DNA from: UBA4655 sp964585575
Lineage (GTDB): Bacteria > Planctomycetota > Planctomycetia > Pirellulales > UBA1268
Direction of reading: 5' to 3'
Assembly (NCBI GenBank): GCA_964585575.1
Contig: CAZPEM010000008.1
Span: 1 to 39,433, forward strand
DNA length: 39,433 bases
The notes under the pieces were generated by a model. It was not told where the DNA came from and ran no database searches. It saw nothing but the letters and a program-made list of their open reading frames with translations. Of the stretch, positions 24,999 to 32,928 are shown piece by piece; within the stretch, counting starts at the first letter, position 1; every line of letters begins with the position of its first letter. The position numbers were made by a program, and so were the translations under genes.

Positions 24999-26201
24999 AT
25001 GAGTCCCTCCATTCCCCTCCCGCCCCCCGACGAAGTCTCCGATTCGGTCGCCGAGCCGGTCCATCGACGCCAGGGACTGCCCCTCGGCTCATGGTCCTTC
25101 TGGGTCGGCCACGTGGCATTCTGGGCCGTGGCGTTCGCGGCCGTCATGATCATCGCCGTCGGGTTCGGCTCCGCGGGCGGCCCGCCGGCCTGGTTCGTCG
25201 GCACACGGGTGGCCTTCGGCTTCATCTTCACGGCACTTTTGCGGCTCACCTTCAAACAGGAGGCATTCCTGCGGCGGCTTGGCATCTCGAGGATCGGCCT
25301 CATGGTCGGCGGCCCGATCCTCGGGGCGGTGATCATGAGCATCGTCATGCCGGGCGTGGAGGCGGTCGTCGGGTCGTGGTTCGACGTGCCGGTCGAGTCG
25401 ATCACGTCGCTCTCCGCCGGCGGCTCGCGGAGGCTCGGGCTCTCGGCGCGGTTCCTGCTCGACATCACCATGCTCGCCGCCTGGTGCGTCGCCTATTTCG
25501 GGCTGCAGCTCCTCCGGGATCAGCAGGCGACGGAGATGCGGCTGCTCGAGGCGCAGAGCCTCGCCTACCGAAACGAGCTCCGGCACCTCCAGACCCAGAT
25601 CAGCCCGCACTTCCTCTTCAACGCACTCAACACGATCGTCGCCAGCAAGGAGGATCCCGAGGCCATCGACGCGATCACCCAGTCGCTCGCGAAATACCTG
25701 CGGTTCCTGCTCGCACCCTGCGGCGTGCTCGAACCGCTCGGCCGCGAGATCGACGCGATCGAACAGTACCTCACGATCCAGTCGTTCCGGTTCGGCGATC
25801 GGCTCAGCTGCCGGGTCGACTGCGATACCGACGTGCGACGGATCCCGGTGCTTCCGGTCATGATCCAGCCGCTCGTCGAAAACAGCCTGAAGTACGGAAC
25901 GACCGACGGCGAGCAAAGCCTGCAGGTCACGATCAAGGCCTGGCGGAGCGGCGAGCGGCTGTTCATCGAGGTGGCCAACACGGGTCGCTGGGCGACGGAG
26001 ACGGCCACCGATTCGACCGGCACGGGCATCAAGAGCCTCCGCCGCAGGCTCCTGCTCCATGCGGGACCGGACGCCTCCGTGACGACACGCGAGGAGGACG
26101 GGTGGGTGCGATCGACGATCACGATCCCGCTCGAAAGCAGGTACGCATCCCGCCGGGGGAACCAACCTGCCGAGAACCTTTCGACGGAGGCCGTCCGATG
26201 A
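24999..26201 (+). CDS. LytS-type sensor histidine kinase
   Basis: The 400-residue membrane sensor kinase is of the LytS/YehU/YpdA (His_kinase) type. The N-terminal half has about four hydrophobic helices (WVGHVAFWAVAFAAVMIIAVGF; GTRVAFGFIFTALL; IGLMVGGPILGAVIMSIVM; FLLDITMLAAWCVAYFGL) and no obvious extracellular sensor domain. A coiled linker leads to the phosphoacceptor block LQTQISPHFLFNALNTI with H204. The ATP-binding domain shows PVMIQPLVENSLKYG (N box), IEVANTGRW (G1) and GTGIKSLRRRL (G2). Its stop overlaps the ATG of the LytTR regulator, so the two form a pair. The signal is unknown. Confidence 0.92.
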   Translation: MSPSIPLPPPDEVSDSVAEPVHRRQGLPLGSWSFWVGHVAFWAVAFAAVMIIAVGFGSAGGPPAWFVGTRVAFGFIFTALLRLTFKQEAFLRRLGISRIGLMVGGPILGAVIMSIVMPGVEAVVGSWFDVPVESITSLSAGGSRRLGLSARFLLDITMLAAWCVAYFGLQLLRDQQATEMRLLEAQSLAYRNELRHLQTQISPHFLFNALNTIVASKEDPEAIDAITQSLAKYLRFLLAPCGVLEPLGREIDAIEQYLTIQSFRFGDRLSCRVDCDTDVRRIPVLPVMIQPLVENSLKYGTTDGEQSLQVTIKAWRSGERLFIEVANTGRWATETATDSTGTGIKSLRRRLLLHAGPDASVTTREEDGWVRSTITIPLESRYASRRGNQPAENLSTEAVR

Positions 26202-26986
26202 TCACGGCGCTGCTCGTGGACGACGAGCCGAACGCGCTCAAGCGACTGACCGCCATGCTGGCGTCATACGAGTCGGTGGAAGTGATCGGCTCGGTGAGGA
26301 GTGTCGTCGAAGCCGAGCGCTTTCTGCGGGGCCGCGATCCCGACGTGATTTTCCTCGACATCACCATGCCGGGAAGGCTCGGGGTGGACCTGCTCGCGAG
26401 CGTCCGGCCACGAACGAAGGTCGTGTTCGTGACCGCGAAGGAGTCGTACGCCGTCGATGCCTTCAAGGCGGGCGCGGTCGACTACGTGCTCAAGCCATTC
26501 GACGACGACAGGCTCGCGATCACGATCGAGCGGCTCGAGGCGATTTTCGCGACGGGCCGGCCCTCGAGGCAGGCCGCCGAAGACGGGTCGATGGCGATGT
26601 CCAGCGGCCCGGCGGGCGAGTCGATCGACGTCGGGGAGGATCGCGACCAGGTGGTGAGGATTCCGTCCCAAAGGCGGGGAGTCTTCGAGGCCGTGCCCTA
26701 CGCCGACGTCCTCTGGATCGAGGCGACCCAGAACTACACGCGGATGCAGGTTCCGGGCCGGCCCGCGGTGATCGTTCGCCGCACCATGGCGGACTGGGAG
26801 GCCGTCCTCCCGGCGGATCAGTTCGCCAGAATCAGCCGGTCGCTCATCGTTCAGATTCCGCGGATCCGCTCGACCCAATGGCAATCTCGCGACCAGATGC
26901 TGGTCTTCTTCGAAGGGAGCGAAGAGCCGCTGCCGATCGGACGCACGCCGATGGCCAGGCTCAAGGAGTGCCTGCAACGGTCGTGA
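26198..26986 (+). CDS. LytTR-family response regulator
   Basis: The 262-residue regulator has a receiver domain (about 1-120) with acidic pocket D8/D9, phosphoacceptor D54 in VIFLDITMPG, the conserved Thr in VVFVTAKES, and Lys in DYVLKPFDDD. A variable linker of about 25 residues (GRPSRQAAEDGSMAMSSGP) follows. A LytTR DNA-binding domain begins near 150: RGVFEAVPYADVLWIEATQNYTRM, then ARISRSLIVQIPRI. It is the cognate partner of the kinase just upstream (ATGA overlap). The stop codon touches the stop of the convergent VWA gene with no base between them (TGATCA at 26984-26989). Target genes are not evident. Confidence 0.93.
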   Translation: MITALLVDDEPNALKRLTAMLASYESVEVIGSVRSVVEAERFLRGRDPDVIFLDITMPGRLGVDLLASVRPRTKVVFVTAKESYAVDAFKAGAVDYVLKPFDDDRLAITIERLEAIFATGRPSRQAAEDGSMAMSSGPAGESIDVGEDRDQVVRIPSQRRGVFEAVPYADVLWIEATQNYTRMQVPGRPAVIVRRTMADWEAVLPADQFARISRSLIVQIPRIRSTQWQSRDQMLVFFEGSEEPLPIGRTPMARLKECLQRS

Positions 26987-28699
26987 TCAGGCGATGATCG
27001 ATCGGCGTCTCGCGCGGTAGTCCCAGAGCACGAAGCGGTCGAGGTCGCGGCCACTCGAGAAAAAGACCCGTCCTTCCGACGCCCGCGCGAGCCTGTAGGC
27101 GAACTGGACGTCCTCTCGCGACTGCGACCAGCCCGAGAGCAGGAAGACGTTGATCACGATCCCCTCGCGGCGGCAGGCCTGCGCCTCGCGGAGAGTCGCC
27201 TCCTCGGTCCGCCGGTGCGGCGGGTAGAGCAGGTAGAGCTGGCTCCCCTCGAAGTGCGCCGTGGGCAGCCCGTCGGTGATGAGGATCACCTGCCGATTCG
27301 GCGTGTCCTGCCGGGCGAGCAGCTTTCGCGACTGGGCGAGCGCGTGCTGGATGTTCGTGAAGTGCGGCGGAACGTCGCTCTCGGAGATCTCGGGATCGGC
27401 CATGTCGGCCCGCAGCCTCACGACCGAGTCGAAGATCGTCACGGGCTTGGGCAGCATCGCCGTCAGCTCCGAGAACGTCCGCGGCTTCGCAAACGAGTAC
27501 ATCTCGAGAAACTGCAGATAGTCGCCGGGAAACTCCTTCTGCACGAGCCCCTGGAGCGCCAGCGCCATCCGCTTCACCGCGACGTGGAGCCCGCCGTACC
27601 GCATCGACCCGCTCATGTCGAGGCAGCAGACGGTCGCGGCCTTCGGCGTGTTGCGGGTGTGGTGGACTTCGATGTCGCGGGCCTCGAGCCGGATCGGCAG
27701 CGCGACGCCCCCCGGGCCCGCCTGCCGCAGCATCGCGTTCTGGAGCGAACCCGGAATGTCCATGTGGGCGACCGAGTCGCCGAACTCGTAGGGCCGCGTG
27801 GGAACCTGCTCGACGGCGCCGTCGCCGGTCACGGCCTGCTCGTGCCGGCCGGTCTTCGACGCGGCGAGGTCGGAGAAGATCCTCGCGAGCAATCGCCCCT
27901 GGAAGAGCCGCATCGCCTTCGGCGTGAGCTGGTAGCCTTTGGCGGATTTCGAGAGGCCCTGCTCGGCCGCGAGCCGCTCGACCATCTCCTCGACCTGTTC
28001 CTTCAGCCGCTTGAGCTCCTCGAGATCCTGCTGCTCGGCGAACCGGCCGAGGGCCTCCAGATCGACGAGGTAGATCTTCGCGTTCCTTTTCGCCTCCTCG
28101 AGCTGCCGCAGCAAGGCCTCGATCGTCTCGAGCTGCTCCTTCACCTCGAGCGCCTTCGGCACCGACATCGCCTCGCGGCCGCTGAAGGACCAGTTCGCCG
28201 CAAGCTCCTCGACCTGGTACTGGTCGCCGAGGCGGTCCATGATGCCGACGATCGCCGCCGCGAACGGCGACTGGTCGTCGTCCTGCGCGTACCAGAGCCG
28301 CTCGAGCTGACGCAGCTGCCCTTCGCGGACCGCCTTGCGAAACGCCTCGCGGTGCTCCGCCGGAGGATCGGCCCGCTCGGCGGCGGCCTTCACCGCCTTC
28401 CGAGACTGTTTCTGCACCCGGTCGGTCTCGTACCGCTCGAGGATTCTCCGCCGCCGCTCCTCCAGCTGCCGCTTCAGCGACTCGATCGACGGGCCGAACC
28501 CCTTGATCTGCTCGGGGTCGATCACGACCGCCTCGGCGAGTTGCTCGTCGGTGAGCTCGTCGATCGAGCCGAACTCGAGCAGGTGCTCCATCGCAGGGCT
28601 CACGAGATCGGCCTCGGGAGCCCGTGGCGGCGGAATCCTCGCCGGGTCGTACTTTTGGTAGCGGTGCACGACACCGCCGAGCGTCTTGCGACTGGGCAA
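26987..28699 (-). CDS. von Willebrand factor A domain protein, partner of the MoxR-like ATPase
   Basis: The 570-residue cytoplasmic protein has no signal peptide or membrane span. Residues about 1-340 are highly charged and helical, with long heptad-like stretches (LETIEALLRQLEEAKRNAKI; LEELKRLKEQVEEMVERLAA). Residues about 350-565 are a VWA domain with an intact MIDAS: CLDMSGSM (D361), FTNIQHAL and LITDGLPT. Proteins of this build act with MoxR-type AAA ATPases, like the magnesium chelatase I/D pair, and such an ATPase is encoded upstream on the same strand (29138-30571). Start: TTG at 28699, because AGGAGG lies 5 bases before it; an ATG at 28786 in frame would run into the phhB gene and add 29 poorly supported residues. 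The function of the complex is unknown. Confidence 0.85.
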   Translation of the reverse strand: MPSRKTLGGVVHRYQKYDPARIPPPRAPEADLVSPAMEHLLEFGSIDELTDEQLAEAVVIDPEQIKGFGPSIESLKRQLEERRRRILERYETDRVQKQSRKAVKAAAERADPPAEHREAFRKAVREGQLRQLERLWYAQDDDQSPFAAAIVGIMDRLGDQYQVEELAANWSFSGREAMSVPKALEVKEQLETIEALLRQLEEAKRNAKIYLVDLEALGRFAEQQDLEELKRLKEQVEEMVERLAAEQGLSKSAKGYQLTPKAMRLFQGRLLARIFSDLAASKTGRHEQAVTGDGAVEQVPTRPYEFGDSVAHMDIPGSLQNAMLRQAGPGGVALPIRLEARDIEVHHTRNTPKAATVCCLDMSGSMRYGGLHVAVKRMALALQGLVQKEFPGDYLQFLEMYSFAKPRTFSELTAMLPKPVTIFDSVVRLRADMADPEISESDVPPHFTNIQHALAQSRKLLARQDTPNRQVILITDGLPTAHFEGSQLYLLYPPHRRTEEATLREAQACRREGIVINVFLLSGWSQSREDVQFAYRLARASEGRVFFSSGRDLDRFVLWDYRARRRSIIA

Positions 28700-28704
28700 G
28701 GGAA

Positions 28705-28710
28705 CCTCCT
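28705..28710 (-). promoter_or_regulatory. ribosome binding site of the VWA gene (decides a TTG start)
   Basis: On the minus strand the sequence is AGGAGG-TTCCC-TTG. The same GGAGG plus TTCCC spacer precedes the ATG of the protease/SirB1 gene at 32870, which supports translation from the TTG. Confidence 0.65.
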
Positions 28711-28765
28711 CGCGTACGGACACCTTTCCGCTGCTTCCAAGTGTAGGCGTCCCGTGCCGCCGGCG

Positions 28766-28771
28766 TACAAT
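28766..28771 (+). promoter_or_regulatory. candidate -10 box (TACAAT) of phhB
   Basis: TACAAT ends 8 bases before the phhB ATG (28780), so the mRNA would have almost no leader. A minus-strand TACACT at 28740-28745 could be the -10 of the divergent VWA gene, so the two promoters would nearly face each other. Confidence 0.4.
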
Positions 28772-28779
28772 TCCTCCGT

Positions 28780-29136
28780 ATGACACATCCGCAATCAGCC
28801 TGCGAACTCACGGCAAAACGCTGCGTGCCCTGCGAAGGGGGCGTGCCGAAGTATTCCCTCGCCGAGGCCGAGGCGCAGCTTGCCAAGCTCTCCGGCTGGC
28901 GGCTCTCCCACGACGGCGAGCGGATCCGGAAGGACTGGCGGCTGAAACATTTCCGGCAGGCGATGCAGTTCCTCGGCGAGGTCGCCAGGGTCGCCGAGGA
29001 GGAAAAGCACCATCCCGACCTGCACCTCGAGGGCTACCGCAACGTCTGGATCGAGATCTACACGCACGCCATCGGCGGCCTCTCCGAAAACGACTTCATC
29101 CTCGCGGCGAAAATCGACGCGGTCGCGTCGGCGTGA
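28780..29136 (+). CDS. Pterin-4a-carbinolamine dehydratase (PhhB/PCD)
   Basis: This enzyme dehydrates 4a-hydroxytetrahydropterin, recycling the cofactor of aromatic amino acid hydroxylases; related proteins also act in molybdopterin metabolism. The 118-residue product carries the family signature: EEKHHPDLHLEGYRNVWIEIYTH, with the active-site histidines H77/H78, a spaced Tyr/Trp, and H96, followed by GLSENDFILAAKID. The N-terminal about 20 residues include two Cys (CELTAKRCVPCEGG) that match the short cysteine motif seen in bacterial PCD-like proteins. It sits on the opposite strand between the ATPase and VWA genes; its stop is one base from the ATPase stop. No aromatic hydroxylase is in the window. 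Confidence 0.92.
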   Translation: MTHPQSACELTAKRCVPCEGGVPKYSLAEAEAQLAKLSGWRLSHDGERIRKDWRLKHFRQAMQFLGEVARVAEEEKHHPDLHLEGYRNVWIEIYTHAIGGLSENDFILAAKIDAVASA

Positions 29137-29137
29137 T

Positions 29138-30571
29138 TCAACGGAATCCGCGGGTGTCGTAGACCGTGCGGCCGAACTCCTGGATCCGGCTGATCCGCTC
29201 GGTGGCGTAGAGGCCGGCGAGGACGAACTCGATGCAGCTCGCCCGCACGGCCACGTCGGCCGAGGCGTTCACCTCGAAGGCCCGGTCCCAGATCGCGGGA
29301 ATTTCCGAGACGATCCCACGGTAGTCGGCGGATGGCACCATGTCGCCCACCTCGATCTTCACCCCCTCGCCGAACACCTTCGCGATCTCGTCGAGACCGT
29401 GCCGGTCGACGTACTCCCCGAACACCGTGGCGATCGCCTGCGCGACGACGGCGTCGAGCACCTGCCGCTCCGTCATCTGATGGCTCCCCATCAGGTCGAG
29501 CTCCAGCTTGCCGAGGCTCGAGGTGTAGAGGTGGCCCAGGTCGCTGATCCGCGGCACGGCCGGCTTCTCGCCGAGCCGAACGGCCCGGTGGCGGGCGCTC
29601 GCGATCGCCGTCTCGTAGTTGGCGATCGAGAAGCGGGCGCTCACGCCCGACTGCTGGTCGACGAACGGGCTCTTGCGGGCCTGGATCGTGATCTCTTCGA
29701 GCACCTCCCGCATGAACGGTGGCACCACCACCGGCCAGTCGCCGCCGAGATCGATGCCGGCTTCCTGTGCCGTCATCTCCATGCCGAGCTCCCGCTCCCG
29801 CGGGTAGTGGGTGTGGATCACGGCGCCGATGCGGTCCTTCAACTGCGGGATCACCTTGCCCGAGCGGTTGAAGGTGGAGGGGTTGGCGGAGAAAAGGAGC
29901 ATCACGTCGATGTCGAACTTGACGGGATAGCCGCGGATCTGGACGTCCCGCTCCTCGAGAATGTTGAAGAGGCCGACCTGCACGAGCTCGTCGAGCTCCG
30001 GCAGCTCGTTCATCGCGAAGATGCCCCGGTGCATCCTCGGGATGAGGCCGAAATGGAGGGCCTCCTCGCTCCCCATGCTCGTGCCGCCGGCGAGCTTCGC
30101 CGGGTCGATCTCGCCGATGATGTCGGCGAACTTCGTGCCGGGCGCGAGCCGTTCCGCATACCGTTCCTCCCGGGGCCACCAGGCGATCTTGATCTCCGCG
30201 GGATCCATCTCGGCCACGATCCGTCTTCCCTCGCGGCTGATCGGCGCGGAGGGATCGTCGTGGAACGGAATCCGCGGCGAGTCGAGGTAGGGCAGATGGG
30301 GATCGAGAAACCGCGCAAGCAGTCGCATGAGCCGGCTCTTGGCCTGCCCCTTCTCCCCGAGGAAGAGCATGTCGTGGCCGGCGAGCAGCGCGATGTCGAT
30401 CTCCGGGATGACGGTGTCGTCGTAGCCGATGATCCCGGGAAAAAGCTCCTCGCCCGACGCGAGAAGGCGGAGGAAGTTCTCCCGAACCTCCTGCTTGACA
30501 GGGCGGCTCCGCCAGCCGCTCGAGCGAAGCTCGGCGAGCGTGCGGGGCAGGGGGGAGGAGGGGGCGGTCAT
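29138..30571 (-). CDS. MoxR/ChlI-like AAA+ ATPase
   Basis: The 477-residue AAA+ ATPase is of the magnesium-chelatase-subunit-I/MoxR clade. It has Walker A GEKGQAKS (72-79), and a Walker B region RGIFAMNELPELDELVQVGL where the first acidic residue is Asn; this NELP form is, to my knowledge, usual for the subfamily and not damage. Sensor 1 is LLFSANPSTFNRSGKV, and the arginine-finger region is LKDRIGAVIHTHYP. The C-terminal half (from about 270) is a long helical lid and extension. It most likely works with the VWA protein encoded downstream on the same strand at 26987-28699. Together they may insert a metal, remodel a protein complex or mature an enzyme; the client is not known. Start ATG 30571 lies 64 bases after the protease/SirB1 stop. 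Confidence 0.9.
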   Translation of the reverse strand: MTAPSSPLPRTLAELRSSGWRSRPVKQEVRENFLRLLASGEELFPGIIGYDDTVIPEIDIALLAGHDMLFLGEKGQAKSRLMRLLARFLDPHLPYLDSPRIPFHDDPSAPISREGRRIVAEMDPAEIKIAWWPREERYAERLAPGTKFADIIGEIDPAKLAGGTSMGSEEALHFGLIPRMHRGIFAMNELPELDELVQVGLFNILEERDVQIRGYPVKFDIDVMLLFSANPSTFNRSGKVIPQLKDRIGAVIHTHYPRERELGMEMTAQEAGIDLGGDWPVVVPPFMREVLEEITIQARKSPFVDQQSGVSARFSIANYETAIASARHRAVRLGEKPAVPRISDLGHLYTSSLGKLELDLMGSHQMTERQVLDAVVAQAIATVFGEYVDRHGLDEIAKVFGEGVKIEVGDMVPSADYRGIVSEIPAIWDRAFEVNASADVAVRASCIEFVLAGLYATERISRIQEFGRTVYDTRGFR

Positions 30572-30635
30572 CGCGGGAAAGCTCCGTCGGTCGTGAATCC
30601 ACGCATTCTAGCGCGGCGGCCGCCGAGGGCGAACG

Positions 30636-32870
30636 TCACGGCCCGGGATCGGCCTCGAGCCGCTCGACGACCGCCCTGACCTGTTCGAGGTCGATCCCCG
30701 GCGGCTGGCGGTCGAGGAGCCAGCGGGCGTCGTCGAGGGCCGTGTCGCGACGGCCGAGCCGGGCGGCGGTCACCATCCGCATCACCCGGTCGGGAACCGA
30801 GTCGGGCTCGATCGCAACTGTCGCCTCGAGATAGCGGAGCACGTCTTCCTGGTTCCCTTCCCGCGCGGCGATTCCGCGGAGGTTGCCGAGCATCCTCACG
30901 AGGATCGCCCGCGGGCCGACGGTGGCGAGATGCTCGTCCACGAGTTCGTCGCCCGACCGCTCCATGAGCCGCCTCGCGAGATCCTCGCGGGAGCACACCG
31001 CGGCGGAATCGAAGACGTCGAGCCAGCGGGGCTCCCCCTCGGCGGGCACGTGACGCACGAGGAAGTGCCCAGGGAACCCGACCCCCTCCATCCGCACGCC
31101 CAGCCGGCGGGCGAGCTCCATGTAGACGACCGAGAGCGTGATCGGGATCCCCTCGCGATCGTCGAGCACCTCGTTCACGTAGCTGTTGGCCCGGTTGTAG
31201 TAGTCGCCCCGGCTGCCGTGAAACCCCAGCTCCTCGAAGAGCACCCGGTTGAGCGTGGCGAGCTTCGCCGCCTCGTCGGCATCCGGCGAACGCATCGCGA
31301 TGTCGGCGGCGAGCCGGTCGAGCTCCCGCCGCGACGCCTCGACGTCGAGATCCGGGTTGTCGAGCTTCGCGACGAGCAGCGCTGCGGCAAAGAGGTCGAT
31401 CTTCGACTCGTCGCGAGCCACGATCCGAGCGAGCTCTTCGAGCGTCCGTCGCTCGTGGACCGCGGTCGCGAGCATCTCGACCTGCCGAGCCTGCCTCGCC
31501 AGACGCGCCGCCCGCTCGGCGAGCGCCGTCCGCGCCGGCTCCCCCTCGGCGAGAAGCTTCGCGACCAGCTCCCTCGCCGGTGGTCCGTCATCGGGGACCG
31601 CGGCCGTGAGCGATTCGATCCGATCCATCGTCTCCTTCGACGGCATCGCCGGCGGCAGATCACGGCCCACGGCGAACGAGCGAAACTCCGCCTCCGTGTC
31701 GCGAAACTTCGCCAGCCCGACCCGGCCGCCAGCGAGCCCGCGGTCGGCCGACTCGAAGACCGCTTCATCGTTGACGAAGCAGGAGATTTTCTCGGCGGTG
31801 CGGCGGACCCGGAGATGGTTCCACCCACCGGGCCGATAGCGTGGGCTCGCTCGCTCGTGCAGGATCTTCCAGGAGAGCACGTCGGGCCCGTCGAACCGGG
31901 TGAGCCGCAGCCTGCCGGCCGACGGGTAGAAGCCGTAATGTCGCTCACCGCCGTCGGACGCGAAGGCAAGGCCCGCCGCGCCCGCCTCGTCGTCGAGCTT
32001 CACCCACACCGCCACGTCGTAGGGCGGCTCGGGAGGCGGGCCGACGGCCAGGCAGAGCGACCGGCCGCCGAATCCCGAGCCTGCGCCGCTCACGGCGATC
32101 CGGCCGGCCCGCTGCCGCCAGCGGGCTCCGCCGATCGTGGTCCATTCCGCGGGATCGATCGCCCCGATCGTGAGCCATCGTTCCATCGCGACCGGGTTGG
32201 GCCGATCGAGCAGGCCCCGCAGCCGCTCCACCGACACGGCAAACCCGAGGTTGGGCGTGATGAGCGACTTCATCGAGACGATTCCCTGGACCCGGCCCCG
32301 CCGATCGAGCACGGGCCCGCCGCTATTTCCCGGCTCCACCGGCATCGCAAGCTGGATCATCTCGATGCCCTCCCGCCGCCGCAGGCCCGACACACGGCCC
32401 GCGACGACGCTCCGCTCGAGCCCATGCGGATTGCCGATCGCCACGATCTCCTCGCCGTCGGCGAGCGTGCCGGCCTCGGCGAGCGGAAGGGCCGCCGGGC
32501 ATCTGGCCTTGATTCTCACGACCGCCAGGTCACCGTCACGGTCGGTCGCGTGGACCGACGTCACCTCGTGCGTCGTGCCGTCGGCCAGTTCGACGCTGAT
32601 CGGCCTCGCCTCGCCGATGACGTGAAGGTTCGTGGCCACGAGCCCGTCCCCGACGACGAACCCGGTGCCAAGCCCCGTGTCACCTTCCCGGCGGCCGCGG
32701 TACCGGATCGTGACGATCGACGGCTTCGTCTCGCGGGCGAGATCCTCGACCGACTTTTCCTCCGCGGCAGCCGCCGGGCCGGAGGGGCCGATGCTCCCCG
32801 CCAACCCCGCCGCGATGGCGGCCAAGCCGATCAAGACCGGTGCCGAAGGCCGGCTGCAGACGAAAGACAT
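30636..32870 (-). CDS. Exported DegP-like serine protease fused to a LamG-like domain and a SirB1 (transglutaminase-like) domain
   Basis: The 744-residue protein has a signal sequence (VLIGLAAIAAGLAGSIG, likely cut near AAAAEE). Residues about 40-230 are a trypsin-like protease of the HtrA type with an intact triad: H83 in TNLHVIG, D114 in DRDGDLAVVRI, S183 in EPGNSGGPVL. There is no PDZ domain. Residues about 250-430 look like a concanavalin/LamG fold (YDVAVWVKLDDEAGAAGLAFAS; WNHLRVRRTAEKISCFVNDEA). Residues about 520-744 form a SirB1/Transglut_core2 region (GIPITLSVVYMELARRLGVR; VGFPGHFLVRH; WLDVFDSA) ending in TPR-like helices. The ATG at 32870 has GGAGG 5 bases before it. It lies 58 bases after priA on the same strand. 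The combination suggests a periplasmic stress or cell-envelope protease; this is inferred. Confidence 0.85.
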   Translation of the reverse strand: MSFVCSRPSAPVLIGLAAIAAGLAGSIGPSGPAAAAEEKSVEDLARETKPSIVTIRYRGRREGDTGLGTGFVVGDGLVATNLHVIGEARPISVELADGTTHEVTSVHATDRDGDLAVVRIKARCPAALPLAEAGTLADGEEIVAIGNPHGLERSVVAGRVSGLRRREGIEMIQLAMPVEPGNSGGPVLDRRGRVQGIVSMKSLITPNLGFAVSVERLRGLLDRPNPVAMERWLTIGAIDPAEWTTIGGARWRQRAGRIAVSGAGSGFGGRSLCLAVGPPPEPPYDVAVWVKLDDEAGAAGLAFASDGGERHYGFYPSAGRLRLTRFDGPDVLSWKILHERASPRYRPGGWNHLRVRRTAEKISCFVNDEAVFESADRGLAGGRVGLAKFRDTEAEFRSFAVGRDLPPAMPSKETMDRIESLTAAVPDDGPPARELVAKLLAEGEPARTALAERAARLARQARQVEMLATAVHERRTLEELARIVARDESKIDLFAAALLVAKLDNPDLDVEASRRELDRLAADIAMRSPDADEAAKLATLNRVLFEELGFHGSRGDYYNRANSYVNEVLDDREGIPITLSVVYMELARRLGVRMEGVGFPGHFLVRHVPAEGEPRWLDVFDSAAVCSREDLARRLMERSGDELVDEHLATVGPRAILVRMLGNLRGIAAREGNQEDVLRYLEATVAIEPDSVPDRVMRMVTAARLGRRDTALDDARWLLDRQPPGIDLEQVRAVVERLEADPGP

Positions 32871-32928
32871 GGGAACCTCCGAGGTCGCATCGTGCTCGCG
32901 TACGTCGACTCTAGCAGACCGCCGAGCG

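Noticed and set aside
28700..28786. Upstream ATG (28786) as start of the VWA gene
   Set aside because: It would overlap phhB and its promoter and lacks a ribosome binding site, whereas TTG 28699 has a perfect one.
29138..30571. Asn in place of Asp in the ATPase Walker B as a sign of inactivity
   Set aside because: The NELP form is, as far as I recall, standard in this MoxR/ChlI subfamily and the next Glu is intact.
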